DNA from: Chloroflexota bacterium
GTDB lineage: Bacteria; Chloroflexota; Dehalococcoidia; Lucifugimonadales; GCA-002723415
DNA length: 64,000 bases
Assembly (NCBI GenBank): GCA_002721445.1
Contig: PBKN01000001.1
Span: forward strand, 68,626-132,625
Direction: 5' to 3'
In this document: positions 26,076 to 35,409 of the stretch, piece after piece
Position numbering within the stretch: position 1 is the first letter of the stretch
Layout of the letters: the number at the start of each line of letters is the position of its first letter
Position numbers and translations under genes: made by a program
The notes under the pieces: model-generated
The model's database searches: none
What the model was told of the DNA's origin: nothing
Seen by the model: the letters and a program-made list of their open reading frames with translations, nothing else

Positions 26076-27336
26076 TTTTATTTATTATGTTATTTAATAT
26101 TTTTAATGCTTCATCTAGTTGCTGAGTGTTCTCTGTTTGTTTATCAGGGTTTGATATAATTATGTCAGGTTTTAGCCCTTTATCTTCAATTAATCTTCCT
26201 AATGGTGAGTAAAATCTAGATATAGATATGCCTATTCCTCCGCCATTACTTAATTTTCTAATTATATTAACACTTCCTTTTCCAAAAGTAGTATTTCCAA
26301 TAATTTTCCCTCGGTCATAATCTTGTATTGCTCCTACTAAAATTTCACTAGCACTAGCACTATATTCATTAGCTAAAATAACTAAAGGTATTTCAGTTGC
26401 AAGCCCACCTTTACGTATTTTCCAGTTAACTCTGTTTCCTTTACCATCTATTTCGTATAAAGCTAAGCCATCATCTAAAAACTGGCTAGTTACATCTATT
26501 GCTGAGTTTAAAAATCCACCTGGGTTATTTCTGACATCTATTATTACAGCTTTACCTCCATTTATCTTTACTTTTTCCAAAATTTCTTTAAGCTGTATAG
26601 AGGTGTTTGAATAGAAGTTAGTTATTTTTATATGTGCAATTTCAGCATTTTCGTCTGTAATTAAAATAACTGATTCTAAAGGTATTACATCTCGAATTAT
26701 TGAAATATTAACTGGATCCATGTCGCCTAGATGCTTAATTAGTAATGCCACAGAAGATCCCTTTGGCCCACGTATTTTATTTACTGCTTCTAATAAACTG
26801 ATGCCATCAGTAGATATCCCTTCAATTTCTAAAATTATATCTCCAGGCTTAATTCCAGCTTTTTGGGCAGGACTACCTTCAATTGGTGCTACAATCATTA
26901 TTGAGCCATCAGCTTTAATAGAGACATGTGCGCCTATTCCTTCAAAATCACCCCCCATATCTTCATTTTGTATTTTAAATTGATTTGGGGGTATATAATA
27001 TGTTCCTTGATCATTAAAAGTTTTTAAAATAGCAATTATAGCTTCTTCTGATAATTTAGCTGAATCTATTTTTGCTCTATCAACGTGATCATCGCTTAAG
27101 AATTTCCATGTTTCCCATATAGAAATAAGATCATCAGGTACATTATCTGGAGAATTAAGAGGTTCATTGGGTATAATTATTTCTGGGTGGATATCTGCAT
27201 CATTGTTAGTATTGTTTAAAATTAATTCCCTAGAAGAATTAGTAGGGACTTGAATTTGGCTTTGATTGTTATTTTGACAACTCAAAATAATTGTCAAAGC
27301 CAATATTATAGATAAATGTATAAGGACAGGTTTCAT
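26068..27336 (-). CDS. S41-family C-terminal processing protease, lipoprotein (CtpA-like)
   Basis: A 422-residue protein. A lipoprotein signal peptide ends at Cys20 (IILSC). A PDZ domain spans about 120-205 (GIGAHVSIKADGS, AQKAGIKPGDIILEIEGIS). The S41 core has VIIDVRNNPGG, the catalytic Ser within SASASE (326-331) and Lys353 in FGKG. Family members cut protein C-termini in the periplasm or at the cell surface. It lies upstream of smpB on the same strand, overlapping it by eight bases. An AAGG SD lies six bases before the ATG. Confidence 0.92.
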   Translation of the reverse strand: MKPVLIHLSIILALTIILSCQNNNQSQIQVPTNSSRELILNNTNNDADIHPEIIIPNEPLNSPDNVPDDLISIWETWKFLSDDHVDRAKIDSAKLSEEAIIAILKTFNDQGTYYIPPNQFKIQNEDMGGDFEGIGAHVSIKADGSIMIVAPIEGSPAQKAGIKPGDIILEIEGISTDGISLLEAVNKIRGPKGSSVALLIKHLGDMDPVNISIIRDVIPLESVILITDENAEIAHIKITNFYSNTSIQLKEILEKVKINGGKAVIIDVRNNPGGFLNSAIDVTSQFLDDGLALYEIDGKGNRVNWKIRKGGLATEIPLVILANEYSASASEILVGAIQDYDRGKIIGNTTFGKGSVNIIRKLSNGGGIGISISRFYSPLGRLIEDKGLKPDIIISNPDKQTENTQQLDEALKILNNIINKNE

Positions 27337-27477
27337 TTTTACCTTAATTTTGATCTAAATATATTGAACTTATTTTATCACAAATAATTGCAACTTACTT
27401 TATTTTAAATGCACAATAGATTATTTCAAAAGTTTTCAGAAGTATGAGTGGAGAAGGGTATAGGCTTGTAAAATCCT

Positions 27478-27523
27478 GAAAAGAATAGAAAAGATTGACT
27501 TGGAATGCCTTCAGGTATATATT
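27478..27523 (+). promoter_or_regulatory. Promoter with paired GAAAA tracts before the wHTH/TIR-like gene
   Basis: GAAAA at 27478 and 27488 (10 apart), then TTGACT (27495-27500), 17 bases, TATATT (27518-27523, five of six). The layout copies the promoter of the small HTH gene at 25313. The rest of the 237-base divergent gap (27337-27573) shows only A/T-rich DNA. Confidence 0.5.
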
Positions 27524-27573
27524 TAAATAAAAATTAATCAGTATAGTTTTTTGTAAATAATCCTGGGGGTAAA

Positions 27574-28596
27574 TTGATAAAACGTACAAGAGTTGTTAGG
27601 GAATACCCAATTAATAGATTGCAGGATGTATTAATTGTGCCTATGTCAATCTATAAAAATAATGCTGGATTACCGATAGATAGAAAGTTATTAGCTGAGT
27701 CTTTAGGCACCACTCATAAAAGCAGCGGATTTATTACTAAAATTAACTCTTCTTTTAGTTATGGGCTTACTATGGGTGGATATAAAGATGAACTCATCAG
27801 TTTAACTGAGTTAGGTAAATCAATTGTGGCCCCTAAAAATAAGTATGAATACGAAAATTCTTTAATTAAATCAGCTTTAAATCCTCAAGTTTTTAAAAAG
27901 CTATATAATGTTTTAGCTGGCAAAATATTACCAAGTGATTCGCATATGGTTAATTTACTTGAAAGAGAATTCAGTATGCCTAGCCAGATCAGCAGAGAAT
28001 GCTTGGAAGTTTTAAAGTCTAATGGAATATTTTCTGAATTGATAAAAGAAACTTCAGGTGGCTATGTGGTTGTTGACAGAGAAGTTTCTTCGCTGGATAT
28101 TAATGAGGGAAAGATAATTGACGGCAGGTTGCATCGTGATTTTAGGGATGACAGCGTACCAAATCAAATCCTTTTAATATCTAATGCAACCAAGTCGGAT
28201 TCTTTAAAATTAATTTATGATCTATTGGAGACTATAGATATTAAATATACTGAATTGTCATTATTAAATTTTCAAGATATTGCTGGGGAAAATAATATCA
28301 TTGATAAAGATTATTACTTAAAAACAAATCAATGCAGCTCGGCAATTATTTATTTTAAAAAAATAGAAAACAATGATTGTTTAGACATATTGGAAGCAAA
28401 CTTAATGCTGAATTTGGGGGCTTTATTTTATAGTTATGACATGAAGGTAGTGATTGTTATAGAAGATTCGCTTAAATTAATTGATCTTTTAAAAGGATTT
28501 GACCCTCTCGTACTAAATGAAAGTGACGATAGCGATATAAATAAGTTGCTACTTAATAAAATGATCAATAAAGGAATTATTAAAATAACTGCATGA
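27574..28596 (+). CDS. Unrecognised protein: winged-helix-like N-terminus, TIR-like C-terminus
   Basis: A 340-residue protein I cannot assign. Residues about 13-90 look like a winged helix (VLIVPMSIYKNNAGLPIDRK, LISLTELGKSIVAPKN, as in some DUF5343-type proteins). A second helical segment spans 90-160. The C-terminal part (about 195-330) runs NQILLISNATKSDSLKLIYDL, then SAIIYFKK and MKVVIVIEDSLKLIDLLKGF, which resembles degenerate TIR-like nucleotide-binding domains. The start is TTG at 27574 with GGGGG (27565-27569) just upstream; there is no in-frame ATG near. A sensor or defence-related role is possible but unproven. Confidence 0.7.
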   Translation: MIKRTRVVREYPINRLQDVLIVPMSIYKNNAGLPIDRKLLAESLGTTHKSSGFITKINSSFSYGLTMGGYKDELISLTELGKSIVAPKNKYEYENSLIKSALNPQVFKKLYNVLAGKILPSDSHMVNLLEREFSMPSQISRECLEVLKSNGIFSELIKETSGGYVVVDREVSSLDINEGKIIDGRLHRDFRDDSVPNQILLISNATKSDSLKLIYDLLETIDIKYTELSLLNFQDIAGENNIIDKDYYLKTNQCSSAIIYFKKIENNDCLDILEANLMLNLGALFYSYDMKVVIVIEDSLKLIDLLKGFDPLVLNESDDSDINKLLLNKMINKGIIKITA

Positions 28597-28652
28597 ACTT
28601 TACATAACATATATAGTGCGAACCATTAAGTTTGTATTTATATACCCTTTTA

Positions 28653-29786
28653 TTAAGTATTCTGTAGCATGTCATCAATAGATTTAATAAGATTATCTAT
28701 GCCTATATTTTCTTTAACGGAAATCATTTTTGTTATTAAATCTGTTGATTTATTATTTTTTAATTTTAATTCTAATTCTATCTGTTGATTTTTATTAAGT
28801 TTATCAATTTTATTTAATACCATAATTTGATTACTCTTTTTAATATTAATTTTTTCTAATACTTCTTTTACTACATCAGTCTGTTCTGCTGCGTTTTTAT
28901 TAGAGATATCTATTATATGTAGTAATATATCTGCCTCATTAATTTCGTCTAATGTTGCATCAAAAGCATCAATTAGAGTTGTAGGTAATTTATTTATAAA
29001 TCCTACTGTGTCTGTAATTGCTACTTGTTTACCGCTTTTTAAATATAATTTTCTTGTTGTTGGATCTAATGTTGAAAATAATTTGGATTTTTGTATTACA
29101 TTTGCACCAGTTATTAGATTCAATAATGAACTTTTACCTGCATTTGTATATCCTATTAAGGAAATAATTGGTATCCCGGAATTTGATCTTTGTTTCCGTT
29201 GTTGTTTTCTGTTAGTTTTTAATTTGTTAAGATCTTTACGAAGTTTTTGTATTCTTTGCCTTGTAATCCTTCTATCAGTTTCTATTTGTGTTTCTCCTGG
29301 CCCTCTTGTACCAATTCCTCCTCCTAATCTCTCTAAATGTGACCATTGACCTGCAAGTCTGGGTAATAAATATTCATTTTGAGCTAATTCAACTTGTAAT
29401 CTACCTTCTTTACTTTTTGCATTTTGTGCAAATATATCTAATATTAAAGATGTTCTATCTATGATTTTTTTGTTTTTTAATTCGTTTTCTATATTTCTCT
29501 GTTGTGTTGGCGTTAATTCATCATCACAAATTACCGTATTTGCATTTTGGAATTTAGGGTCATTTTTGAGTTCTATTAATTTGCCTTGGCCTAAATATGT
29601 TTGGCTACGTTTCTCTAGGTACTGAATCGCTGATCCTACTATTGTTGCTTGAGCAGTTTTTGCAAGTTCTCCAAGTTCATCTATTGATTCTTTTATGTTC
29701 CAAATAGAATTATCTTTTTTTAATTGAGCTGCAATTAAAAAAACTTTTTCAGTTGCGTTTCTAGTGGATATTAATTTTTTTACGAT
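28653..29786 (-). CDS. hflX: Ribosome-associated GTPase HflX, apparently starting at ATC
   Basis: Reading the minus strand from 29786 gives one uninterrupted 377-residue frame: [16 protein letters not shown], the domain with [45 protein letters not shown] (diagnostic), the P-loop [31 protein letters not shown] and NKIDKL. HflX splits or rescues ribosomes under stress. No ATG, GTG or TTG occurs in frame between the upstream TAA (29798-29796) and a TTG at 29123, which lies inside the P-loop. AAGGA six bases before ATC (29786-29784) suggests ATC is the start. The gene follows dapL by 25 bases. Confidence 0.85.
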   Translation of the reverse strand: MVKKLISTRNATEKVFLIAAQLKKDNSIWNIKESIDELGELAKTAQATIVGSAIQYLEKRSQTYLGQGKLIELKNDPKFQNANTVICDDELTPTQQRNIENELKNKKIIDRTSLILDIFAQNAKSKEGRLQVELAQNEYLLPRLAGQWSHLERLGGGIGTRGPGETQIETDRRITRQRIQKLRKDLNKLKTNRKQQRKQRSNSGIPIISLIGYTNAGKSSLLNLITGANVIQKSKLFSTLDPTTRKLYLKSGKQVAITDTVGFINKLPTTLIDAFDATLDEINEADILLHIIDISNKNAAEQTDVVKEVLEKINIKKSNQIMVLNKIDKLNKNQQIELELKLKNNKSTDLITKMISVKENIGIDNLIKSIDDMLQNT

Positions 29787-29811
29787 TAAATTTCCTTATT
29801 TATATAAATAT

Positions 29812-30963
29812 TTAATTTATTAGCTTATTTATACCTTTATCAAGTTGCTCATCTGGAATTGTTAATGATAATCTAATATACCCTTCACCATATTCGCCAT
29901 AGCCTGAACCAGGTGTTACAACAATATCTTTTTCGTCAAGTAATTTTGTTGCATATTCAGCTGAAGTAAATCCATTTGGAATTTTTGCCCATATATATAA
30001 GCTTGCTTTTGGTTTTTCAACATTTAGCCCTATAGAATTTAATGCACCAACTACTTTATCACGTCGTTTTTCATATATACTGTTTCTTTTATCTATGAAT
30101 TCTTGTTTTGTATTTAGTGCTGTAATAGCCATGGATTGAATTGCTTGAGGAATTCCTGAATCTAAGTTTGATTTTACTATCATTAGTGGGTTAATCAACT
30201 TGCTATTTCCTACTACATAACCAACTCTCCACCCTGTCATATTATAACTTTTTGATAATGAATGAAATTCAAGAGAGATATCTTTGGCTCCAGGTGTTTC
30301 CATAAAACTTATTGGTTGGTATCCATCATAAGAAACTTCGGTATAACATGCGTCATGTAAAATTATAATTTCATATTTTTTAGCAAAATCAACTACTCTT
30401 TTAAAATATTCTATATCTGCAATTGCACTTGTAGGGTTATTAGGATAATTTAACCACATTACTTTAGCCTTTTGGGCTATTTCTTTGGGTATTGCATCCA
30501 AGTCAGGAAGCCATTGATTATCTTCGGTTAGAGGCATAGTATAACACTCTCCTCCAGCAAACCAAGTCCCTACAGAATATACAGGGTATCCTGGGTCTGG
30601 GATTAAAGCTATGTCTCCATTATCAATAAAGCAAAATGCTGTATGCCCAATTCCTTCTTTAGCACCTATTAATGGAAGTATTTCAGTCTCTGGATTGAAA
30701 GATAAATTAAATCGATTCTGATACCATTTTTGGATAGCTGTACGAAATTCAGGTAATCCATCTGTTTCCGGATACCTATGATTACTAATATTTAAAGAAG
30801 TTTTCTGAAGTTCGGTAATTACAGTGTTAGGAGTTGGTAAATCAGGGTCGCCAATTCCAAAGTTAATTATTTCAATACCTTGTGATTTTTTCTCAGCAAT
30901 TTTTTTACTTATTTCTACAAAAAGGTATGGAGGTATTTTGTCTAATCTTTTAGCTATTTTCAT
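29812..30963 (-). CDS. dapL: LL-diaminopimelate aminotransferase (DapL)
   Basis: From the preferred start the protein has 383 residues and begins MKIAKRLDKIPPYLFVEISK, then NFGIGDPDLPTP, the PLP-binding SLSKSYNMTGWRVGY with the Schiff-base Lys, and YIRLSLTIPDEQL. DapL makes LL-diaminopimelate directly from tetrahydrodipicolinate and glutamate. The ATG at 30963 has AAGGAG just upstream, so the longer in-frame start at 30987 is rejected. dapF, the next enzyme, lies at 33609-34448 beyond the metallohydrolase gene. General aspartate/alanine aminotransferase activity is the alternative. Confidence 0.85.
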   Translation of the reverse strand: MKIAKRLDKIPPYLFVEISKKIAEKKSQGIEIINFGIGDPDLPTPNTVITELQKTSLNISNHRYPETDGLPEFRTAIQKWYQNRFNLSFNPETEILPLIGAKEGIGHTAFCFIDNGDIALIPDPGYPVYSVGTWFAGGECYTMPLTEDNQWLPDLDAIPKEIAQKAKVMWLNYPNNPTSAIADIEYFKRVVDFAKKYEIIILHDACYTEVSYDGYQPISFMETPGAKDISLEFHSLSKSYNMTGWRVGYVVGNSKLINPLMIVKSNLDSGIPQAIQSMAITALNTKQEFIDKRNSIYEKRRDKVVGALNSIGLNVEKPKASLYIWAKIPNGFTSAEYATKLLDEKDIVVTPGSGYGEYGEGYIRLSLTIPDEQLDKGINKLIN

Positions 30964-31028
30964 TTTACTCCTTATAAGTCTTATCAAAATTTAAATAATA
31001 TATTATATTTTATATTGTACAAATAAAA

Positions 31029-33560
31029 TTATCGACTATTTTTAATTCTATCTTTTATTTTTTTCTCAGCTTCTAACAAAGGTCTTGATAAGTATTCAAT
31101 ATGGTTTTCTTCTCCGTGGTGGTGTGTAACTTTACCTTGCGGGTGATGAAGAGCAGTATTTTTAACATAGAGTAAATTTCCTTGTATAGTTTTTAGCATA
31201 TAATTTGCTATAGATTTATCAAACATCCACCATTTCCCTCTGCATGCTATATAAATTGGTGAGGTGTGTGCAAAAATTCCTCTTTCCCATATATCATGAT
31301 GGTTTATACTGTCAAAATAATTTGGGCCACCTGATCTGGCAGCTAGCCAGGAATTCGAATCAATTTGTATTTTCTCTTTTATACTTAACTTTCTTGATCC
31401 TTTATTACTATTAGTTGAAGCTACAACTTTGCCGTTTTTTATAATTTCTAATTTATGTACAGGAATAATGCTTTCAATAGATGCTTCAACTTCAATAGTA
31501 CCTGCTGAAGATAGGTTAACTGTATCTCCTATTTGATTACCATCGATACTAAATTTTATGATAGGTCCTCCTGTCATAAATGTTTTTCCAAGGGATACAT
31601 TTTTACACCAATTTTCATATGTAAAATCTTCTTCTTCTGGTATATATACGTAAGTTCTATAAGCTCCTACAGGCACACTCCCATCCATTTTGTCTGTACC
31701 TCCAACTAATGGTAGCTTATAACCACAATTAAGATATTGGTAATAGTGTTTGTGGTTTAGAGGTGTTTGTCTTAGCATTTCAATACCATCAAGACGATTT
31801 GTAGCTATTAAAGAAGCTGGTTCTCCATTTGGCATAGGAAAATGAGGGCTTATAACATATCCACCTTGCTTATGTGCTTCATCTGCCCAGTGAGATAAAG
31901 TAGTTTCAAGAGGTCCTCCTAATTCACCTTCACCTGGGCCATCGGTACCCCAAGGCATCACGGGTTTCTTTAAACCCCATAAAATCATATGTCCCAATAA
32001 ATGTTGTCTATTTTCTTGTGATACATATATTATATTTTGTTTATTTTTAGAGATATTAGGTTCTCCAGTAAAATCTTCAATATTTGTAAATAAACTACCC
32101 CATTGTGCTTGAAGTAAATTTACTACGTTCAGGTCTTCAGATTGGGCTTCTTTATGTGCTCCTTGTGTAGATAAAAAATGCACATGAGAGTCTCCACTAT
32201 ACCATCTCTCTTTATTCATATTTGTCCATCTTTTTATTTTTAATAATAAATCAGTCTGTCCAGGTTTAATTTGTACGGTAGTTCTAATAGGTTCATACTC
32301 AAATCCCCTAGCTACATCTACTATCACTTTACCTCTAGGTAACCATCCTTCACATTTTCCATCAATAATTGCATAAGTGACTTGCCCTAACCTTACATCC
32401 CCGCCTATATCTATATGCCAAGTACCTTGGTTAGAATTTAAATGTGAATGATGTCCATGTGGTTGATATGGTATTCCTGTAGTAGATCTAAAATGTATTC
32501 TACAAGGAACTTGTTCGTTAGTATCTGCATCTATAACCTTGACTTTAACCCAGTTCTTTTGAGTATCAACAATTTGAATAGTAGAATTTTTTCCATCAAC
32601 AAAGTTGTTTTTTTGTAATGTTTCCCAATTCACCTTATCAATAATTTTCCCATTTTCTTTAATCTTTATAGTTGCTGATTTAGTTGCTGAAATTTCAGAA
32701 TAAACTTTATTACCTGTTTTATTTTGTGATTCTCCCCATCCTTTTAAGTCATCTTTTAAAAAAGATTCTGAATCAGATTCTGGTAAGGGATATGTATAAG
32801 TCGAGGTACCTCTGTCAACCTCAACTGTTAAGTCTACATTTTTTCTTAAATTAGATTTAACAGTTTCAATTTTTACAGGTGTATTTGCATCTTTAGCAAA
32901 AGGATATTCATCGATATATCCCAAAGTAATTGCAGAAATTATAAATGCCGGACCTTTAGGAACAATTTTTATAGAATCAATTTTTTGTGATTTTTCTTTA
33001 TTATTCCAGGACCATAAGTAATTCCATTTTGCTGATCCTTGTATAGATTCCATCTGCCTTTTACCAGTATCTTCCCATGGACCTTTGTCTCTATCCATTA
33101 AGCTGTTTTTCTGATCAGGATATGCAAGAAATGGTACTTGAGGAATCAATGCCGAGCCTAATCTATTATTATGAGTCCATTGAATGTTAGGTCCAGATGC
33201 AATTTCAAATCTACCTCTTATATTAACTATATGTTCTGATTTATCAGATAATATAAATATGTAATCAGCTATATCATTTCCTGTAGGCTCTATTTGGTCA
33301 AGACCATTTAGTCCAAAACTTCCTGGAATTATATGGTGAGCGAAAATTATATTTTGAGCAAACTTTTTTACGTCTATATTTATGGGGGGACTATTTTTAT
33401 CTAATTTAATACAGATATTACCTTTATTCTCTGGAGTTCCTAATTTAAATGGTAATCCATGAAAAATATGCTCACCTGGAATAGGAATATCTCTATTAGC
33501 ATAGATTTCTTTTCCAGAATTGAAAGAGCTTGTTAAGTCTAATGGTTCATAATCATTCAT
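31029..33560 (-). CDS. CehA/McbA-family metallohydrolase (PHP-type), large
   Basis: An 843-residue protein. The metal site begins around residue 450 with RWYSGDSHVHFLSTQ (GDxHxH), followed by a PHP-type domain with VISPHFPMPNGEP and YLNCGYKLPLVGGTDKMDG. N-terminal residues 1-430 are beta-rich and include ADVWV-like repeats of the carbohydrate/peptide-binding kind. Related CehA/McbA proteins hydrolyse carbaryl-type esters, but environmental homologues are numerous and of unknown substrate. SD AGGAGGT lies before the ATG. There is no signal peptide, so it is probably cytoplasmic. Confidence 0.75.
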   Translation of the reverse strand: MNDYEPLDLTSSFNSGKEIYANRDIPIPGEHIFHGLPFKLGTPENKGNICIKLDKNSPPINIDVKKFAQNIIFAHHIIPGSFGLNGLDQIEPTGNDIADYIFILSDKSEHIVNIRGRFEIASGPNIQWTHNNRLGSALIPQVPFLAYPDQKNSLMDRDKGPWEDTGKRQMESIQGSAKWNYLWSWNNKEKSQKIDSIKIVPKGPAFIISAITLGYIDEYPFAKDANTPVKIETVKSNLRKNVDLTVEVDRGTSTYTYPLPESDSESFLKDDLKGWGESQNKTGNKVYSEISATKSATIKIKENGKIIDKVNWETLQKNNFVDGKNSTIQIVDTQKNWVKVKVIDADTNEQVPCRIHFRSTTGIPYQPHGHHSHLNSNQGTWHIDIGGDVRLGQVTYAIIDGKCEGWLPRGKVIVDVARGFEYEPIRTTVQIKPGQTDLLLKIKRWTNMNKERWYSGDSHVHFLSTQGAHKEAQSEDLNVVNLLQAQWGSLFTNIEDFTGEPNISKNKQNIIYVSQENRQHLLGHMILWGLKKPVMPWGTDGPGEGELGGPLETTLSHWADEAHKQGGYVISPHFPMPNGEPASLIATNRLDGIEMLRQTPLNHKHYYQYLNCGYKLPLVGGTDKMDGSVPVGAYRTYVYIPEEEDFTYENWCKNVSLGKTFMTGGPIIKFSIDGNQIGDTVNLSSAGTIEVEASIESIIPVHKLEIIKNGKVVASTNSNKGSRKLSIKEKIQIDSNSWLAARSGGPNYFDSINHHDIWERGIFAHTSPIYIACRGKWWMFDKSIANYMLKTIQGNLLYVKNTALHHPQGKVTHHHGEENHIEYLSRPLLEAEKKIKDRIKNSR

Positions 33561-33608
33561 ATTACCTCCTATTAAAAGCTAACTTAAACACTAATACGTA
33601 TTTAAAAA

Positions 33609-34448
33609 TTAAATAAATAATTGCCCCTCGAATACAGTTTTTACAGGTCCTTCCATTATCACAGGGCCATTTCCTGGCCAAGTAATATTTAGATTGCCAC
33701 CAGGCAATTCAACTTCAACTGAATTATTTACTAAATTTTGTAGTTTTAACGCAACTACTGTTGCGCATGCGCCGGTACCGCAAGCCATTGTTAAGCCGCT
33801 CCCTCTTTCCCATACTCGTAATTTTACATAATCTTTAGAAATGATATTGACTATTTCAAAATTTATTCTTTCTGGAAAAATATTGTGTTTCTCAGCTATA
33901 GGTCCTATGATTTCCAATGGCACCTTTTCAATTGGTTCTTTAAGTATAGATACAGCATGTGGATTACCCATAGAAACAAAGGCTAGTTTAAAATTATAGT
34001 CATTTATTTTCATAGGATAATTTGAAACAAATTGAGTTTGATCAATACTTACAGGAACATCTTTAGGGTTTAAAATAGGCTCTCCCATACTAACTATTGC
34101 TTTAATCATAATATTATTTTCGAAAATTGGCTTTACAGATAAAATTCCTGACAAAGTTTCAACTGAAACTGAATTGTTATTTTTGGGAATCACTCCTTCG
34201 TCGATAGCAAATTTGACTAGACAACGTATTCCGTTGCCGCACATTTTACCTTCAGAGCCATCTGCATTGAACATCGTCATTTTTATATCAGCAACTTCAG
34301 AATTTAGTAAAAGTATTAGGCCATCAGACCCAATACCTGTGTGTCTATTACTAACTTGAATAGACAATGAAGACCAATTGTAATTTAAATTAGTCGCATT
34401 TATAAACACATAATCATTGCCTGCACCATGCATCTTTGTGAAATCCAT
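33609..34448 (-). CDS. dapF: Diaminopimelate epimerase
   Basis: A 279-residue enzyme: FTKMHGAGNDYVFI (3-16), FNADGSEGKMCGNGIRCL with the first catalytic Cys, and TMACGTGACATVVAL with the second Cys. It converts LL- to meso-diaminopimelate for lysine and cell-wall synthesis. It follows miaA and pairs with dapL nearby. The ATG is preceded by GGAG. Length is normal. Confidence 0.96.
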   Translation of the reverse strand: MDFTKMHGAGNDYVFINATNLNYNWSSLSIQVSNRHTGIGSDGLILLLNSEVADIKMTMFNADGSEGKMCGNGIRCLVKFAIDEGVIPKNNNSVSVETLSGILSVKPIFENNIMIKAIVSMGEPILNPKDVPVSIDQTQFVSNYPMKINDYNFKLAFVSMGNPHAVSILKEPIEKVPLEIIGPIAEKHNIFPERINFEIVNIISKDYVKLRVWERGSGLTMACGTGACATVVALKLQNLVNNSVEVELPGGNLNITWPGNGPVIMEGPVKTVFEGQLFI

Positions 34449-34476
34449 AATATCTCCATATTTTGATATATATATA

Positions 34477-35400
34477 TTATAATAGCCAGTTATTTATATA
34501 TTGTTTTGCGTTATTTAGTTCGGTCTGAATATCAAACCATGTTATTCTTTCATCAGAGCTTTTAAACCAAGTGTATTGCCTTCTTGCAAATTTATGGGTT
34601 CTAAACTTGGTTAAATTTATAACTTCTGATAACTCCCCTCCCCTATTTAAATATGATATTATTTCAGAGTATCCTAAACTCGATAGAGAGGGTAGTTTTA
34701 TATCATATCCTTTTGATAAGATGTTTTTTGTTTCTTCTATCCAGCCTGATTCTATCATTTTATCTACTCTTAAATCTATTTTTTTATATAATATTTCGCG
34801 GTTTACAGTTAGGCCAATAATTAATATATTTAAATCATCTATATTGAATTTATTGTTATTAGTAGATATGTCAATTGTATTTTTATTCAGTTCAACTTCA
34901 ATAGCTCTTATAACTCTTCTAGTATTTCTAAGGTCAATTCTATTTGCTGACTCAGGGTTCAGATTGAATAATTTATTATGTAAATATTCTTTACCAAAAT
35001 CTAAACTTTCTTTAAATAGATTTGATCTTAATTCTTCATCTGGTTTAATATTTGGAGGTTGCCAGTTTTCTAATAGTGCCCAAATATACTGCCCTGTTCC
35101 TCCTACTAAAATTGGAAGATTGGATGAATTTTGAATTTTATCTATTGATTTTTTACAATCAGATAAAAACATAGATAAATTATATGTTTCATTAGGATAT
35201 TTGATATCAATTAAGTGGTGATTAATTTTTGATTGATCATCAATATTAGGCTTTGATGTTCCAATATTTAGTAATTTGTATATTTGCCTACTGTCTGCAT
35301 TTATTATTTCCCCAGAATATTGTTGAGCAATGTCTATGGCAAATTGACTTTTGCCTATAGCAGTTGGTCCGACAATTACAAGTAATTTATTATTAGCCAT
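34477..35400 (-). CDS. miaA: tRNA dimethylallyltransferase
   Basis: A 307-residue protein with the P-loop VIVGPTAIGKSQFA (8-21), INADSRQIYK, GTSKPNIDDQ, VGGTGQYIWALLENW and the C-terminal FARRQYTWFK. MiaA attaches a dimethylallyl group to A37 of tRNAs reading UNN codons. It sits between tpiA and dapF in the same operon, after a polyprenyl synthase gene that may share its isoprenoid substrate pool. Confidence 0.96.
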   Translation of the reverse strand: MANNKLLVIVGPTAIGKSQFAIDIAQQYSGEIINADSRQIYKLLNIGTSKPNIDDQSKINHHLIDIKYPNETYNLSMFLSDCKKSIDKIQNSSNLPILVGGTGQYIWALLENWQPPNIKPDEELRSNLFKESLDFGKEYLHNKLFNLNPESANRIDLRNTRRVIRAIEVELNKNTIDISTNNNKFNIDDLNILIIGLTVNREILYKKIDLRVDKMIESGWIEETKNILSKGYDIKLPSLSSLGYSEIISYLNRGGELSEVINLTKFRTHKFARRQYTWFKSSDERITWFDIQTELNNAKQYINNWLL

Positions 35401-35409
35401 AATTTATAG

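Noticed and set aside
27395-27589. 64-residue minus-strand open frame in the gap before the wHTH/TIR-like gene
   Set aside because: It crosses the predicted promoter, lacks an SD and has no recognisable sequence features.
28653-29123. hflX as a 156-residue truncated gene or pseudogene starting at TTG 29123
   Set aside because: Manual translation of 29786-29124 shows an open, in-frame HflX N-terminus with all expected motifs and no stop or frameshift; only the start codon is unusual.
34571-35134. 187-residue plus-strand open frame
   Set aside because: It is antisense to miaA and shows no domain; it is a shadow of the real gene.
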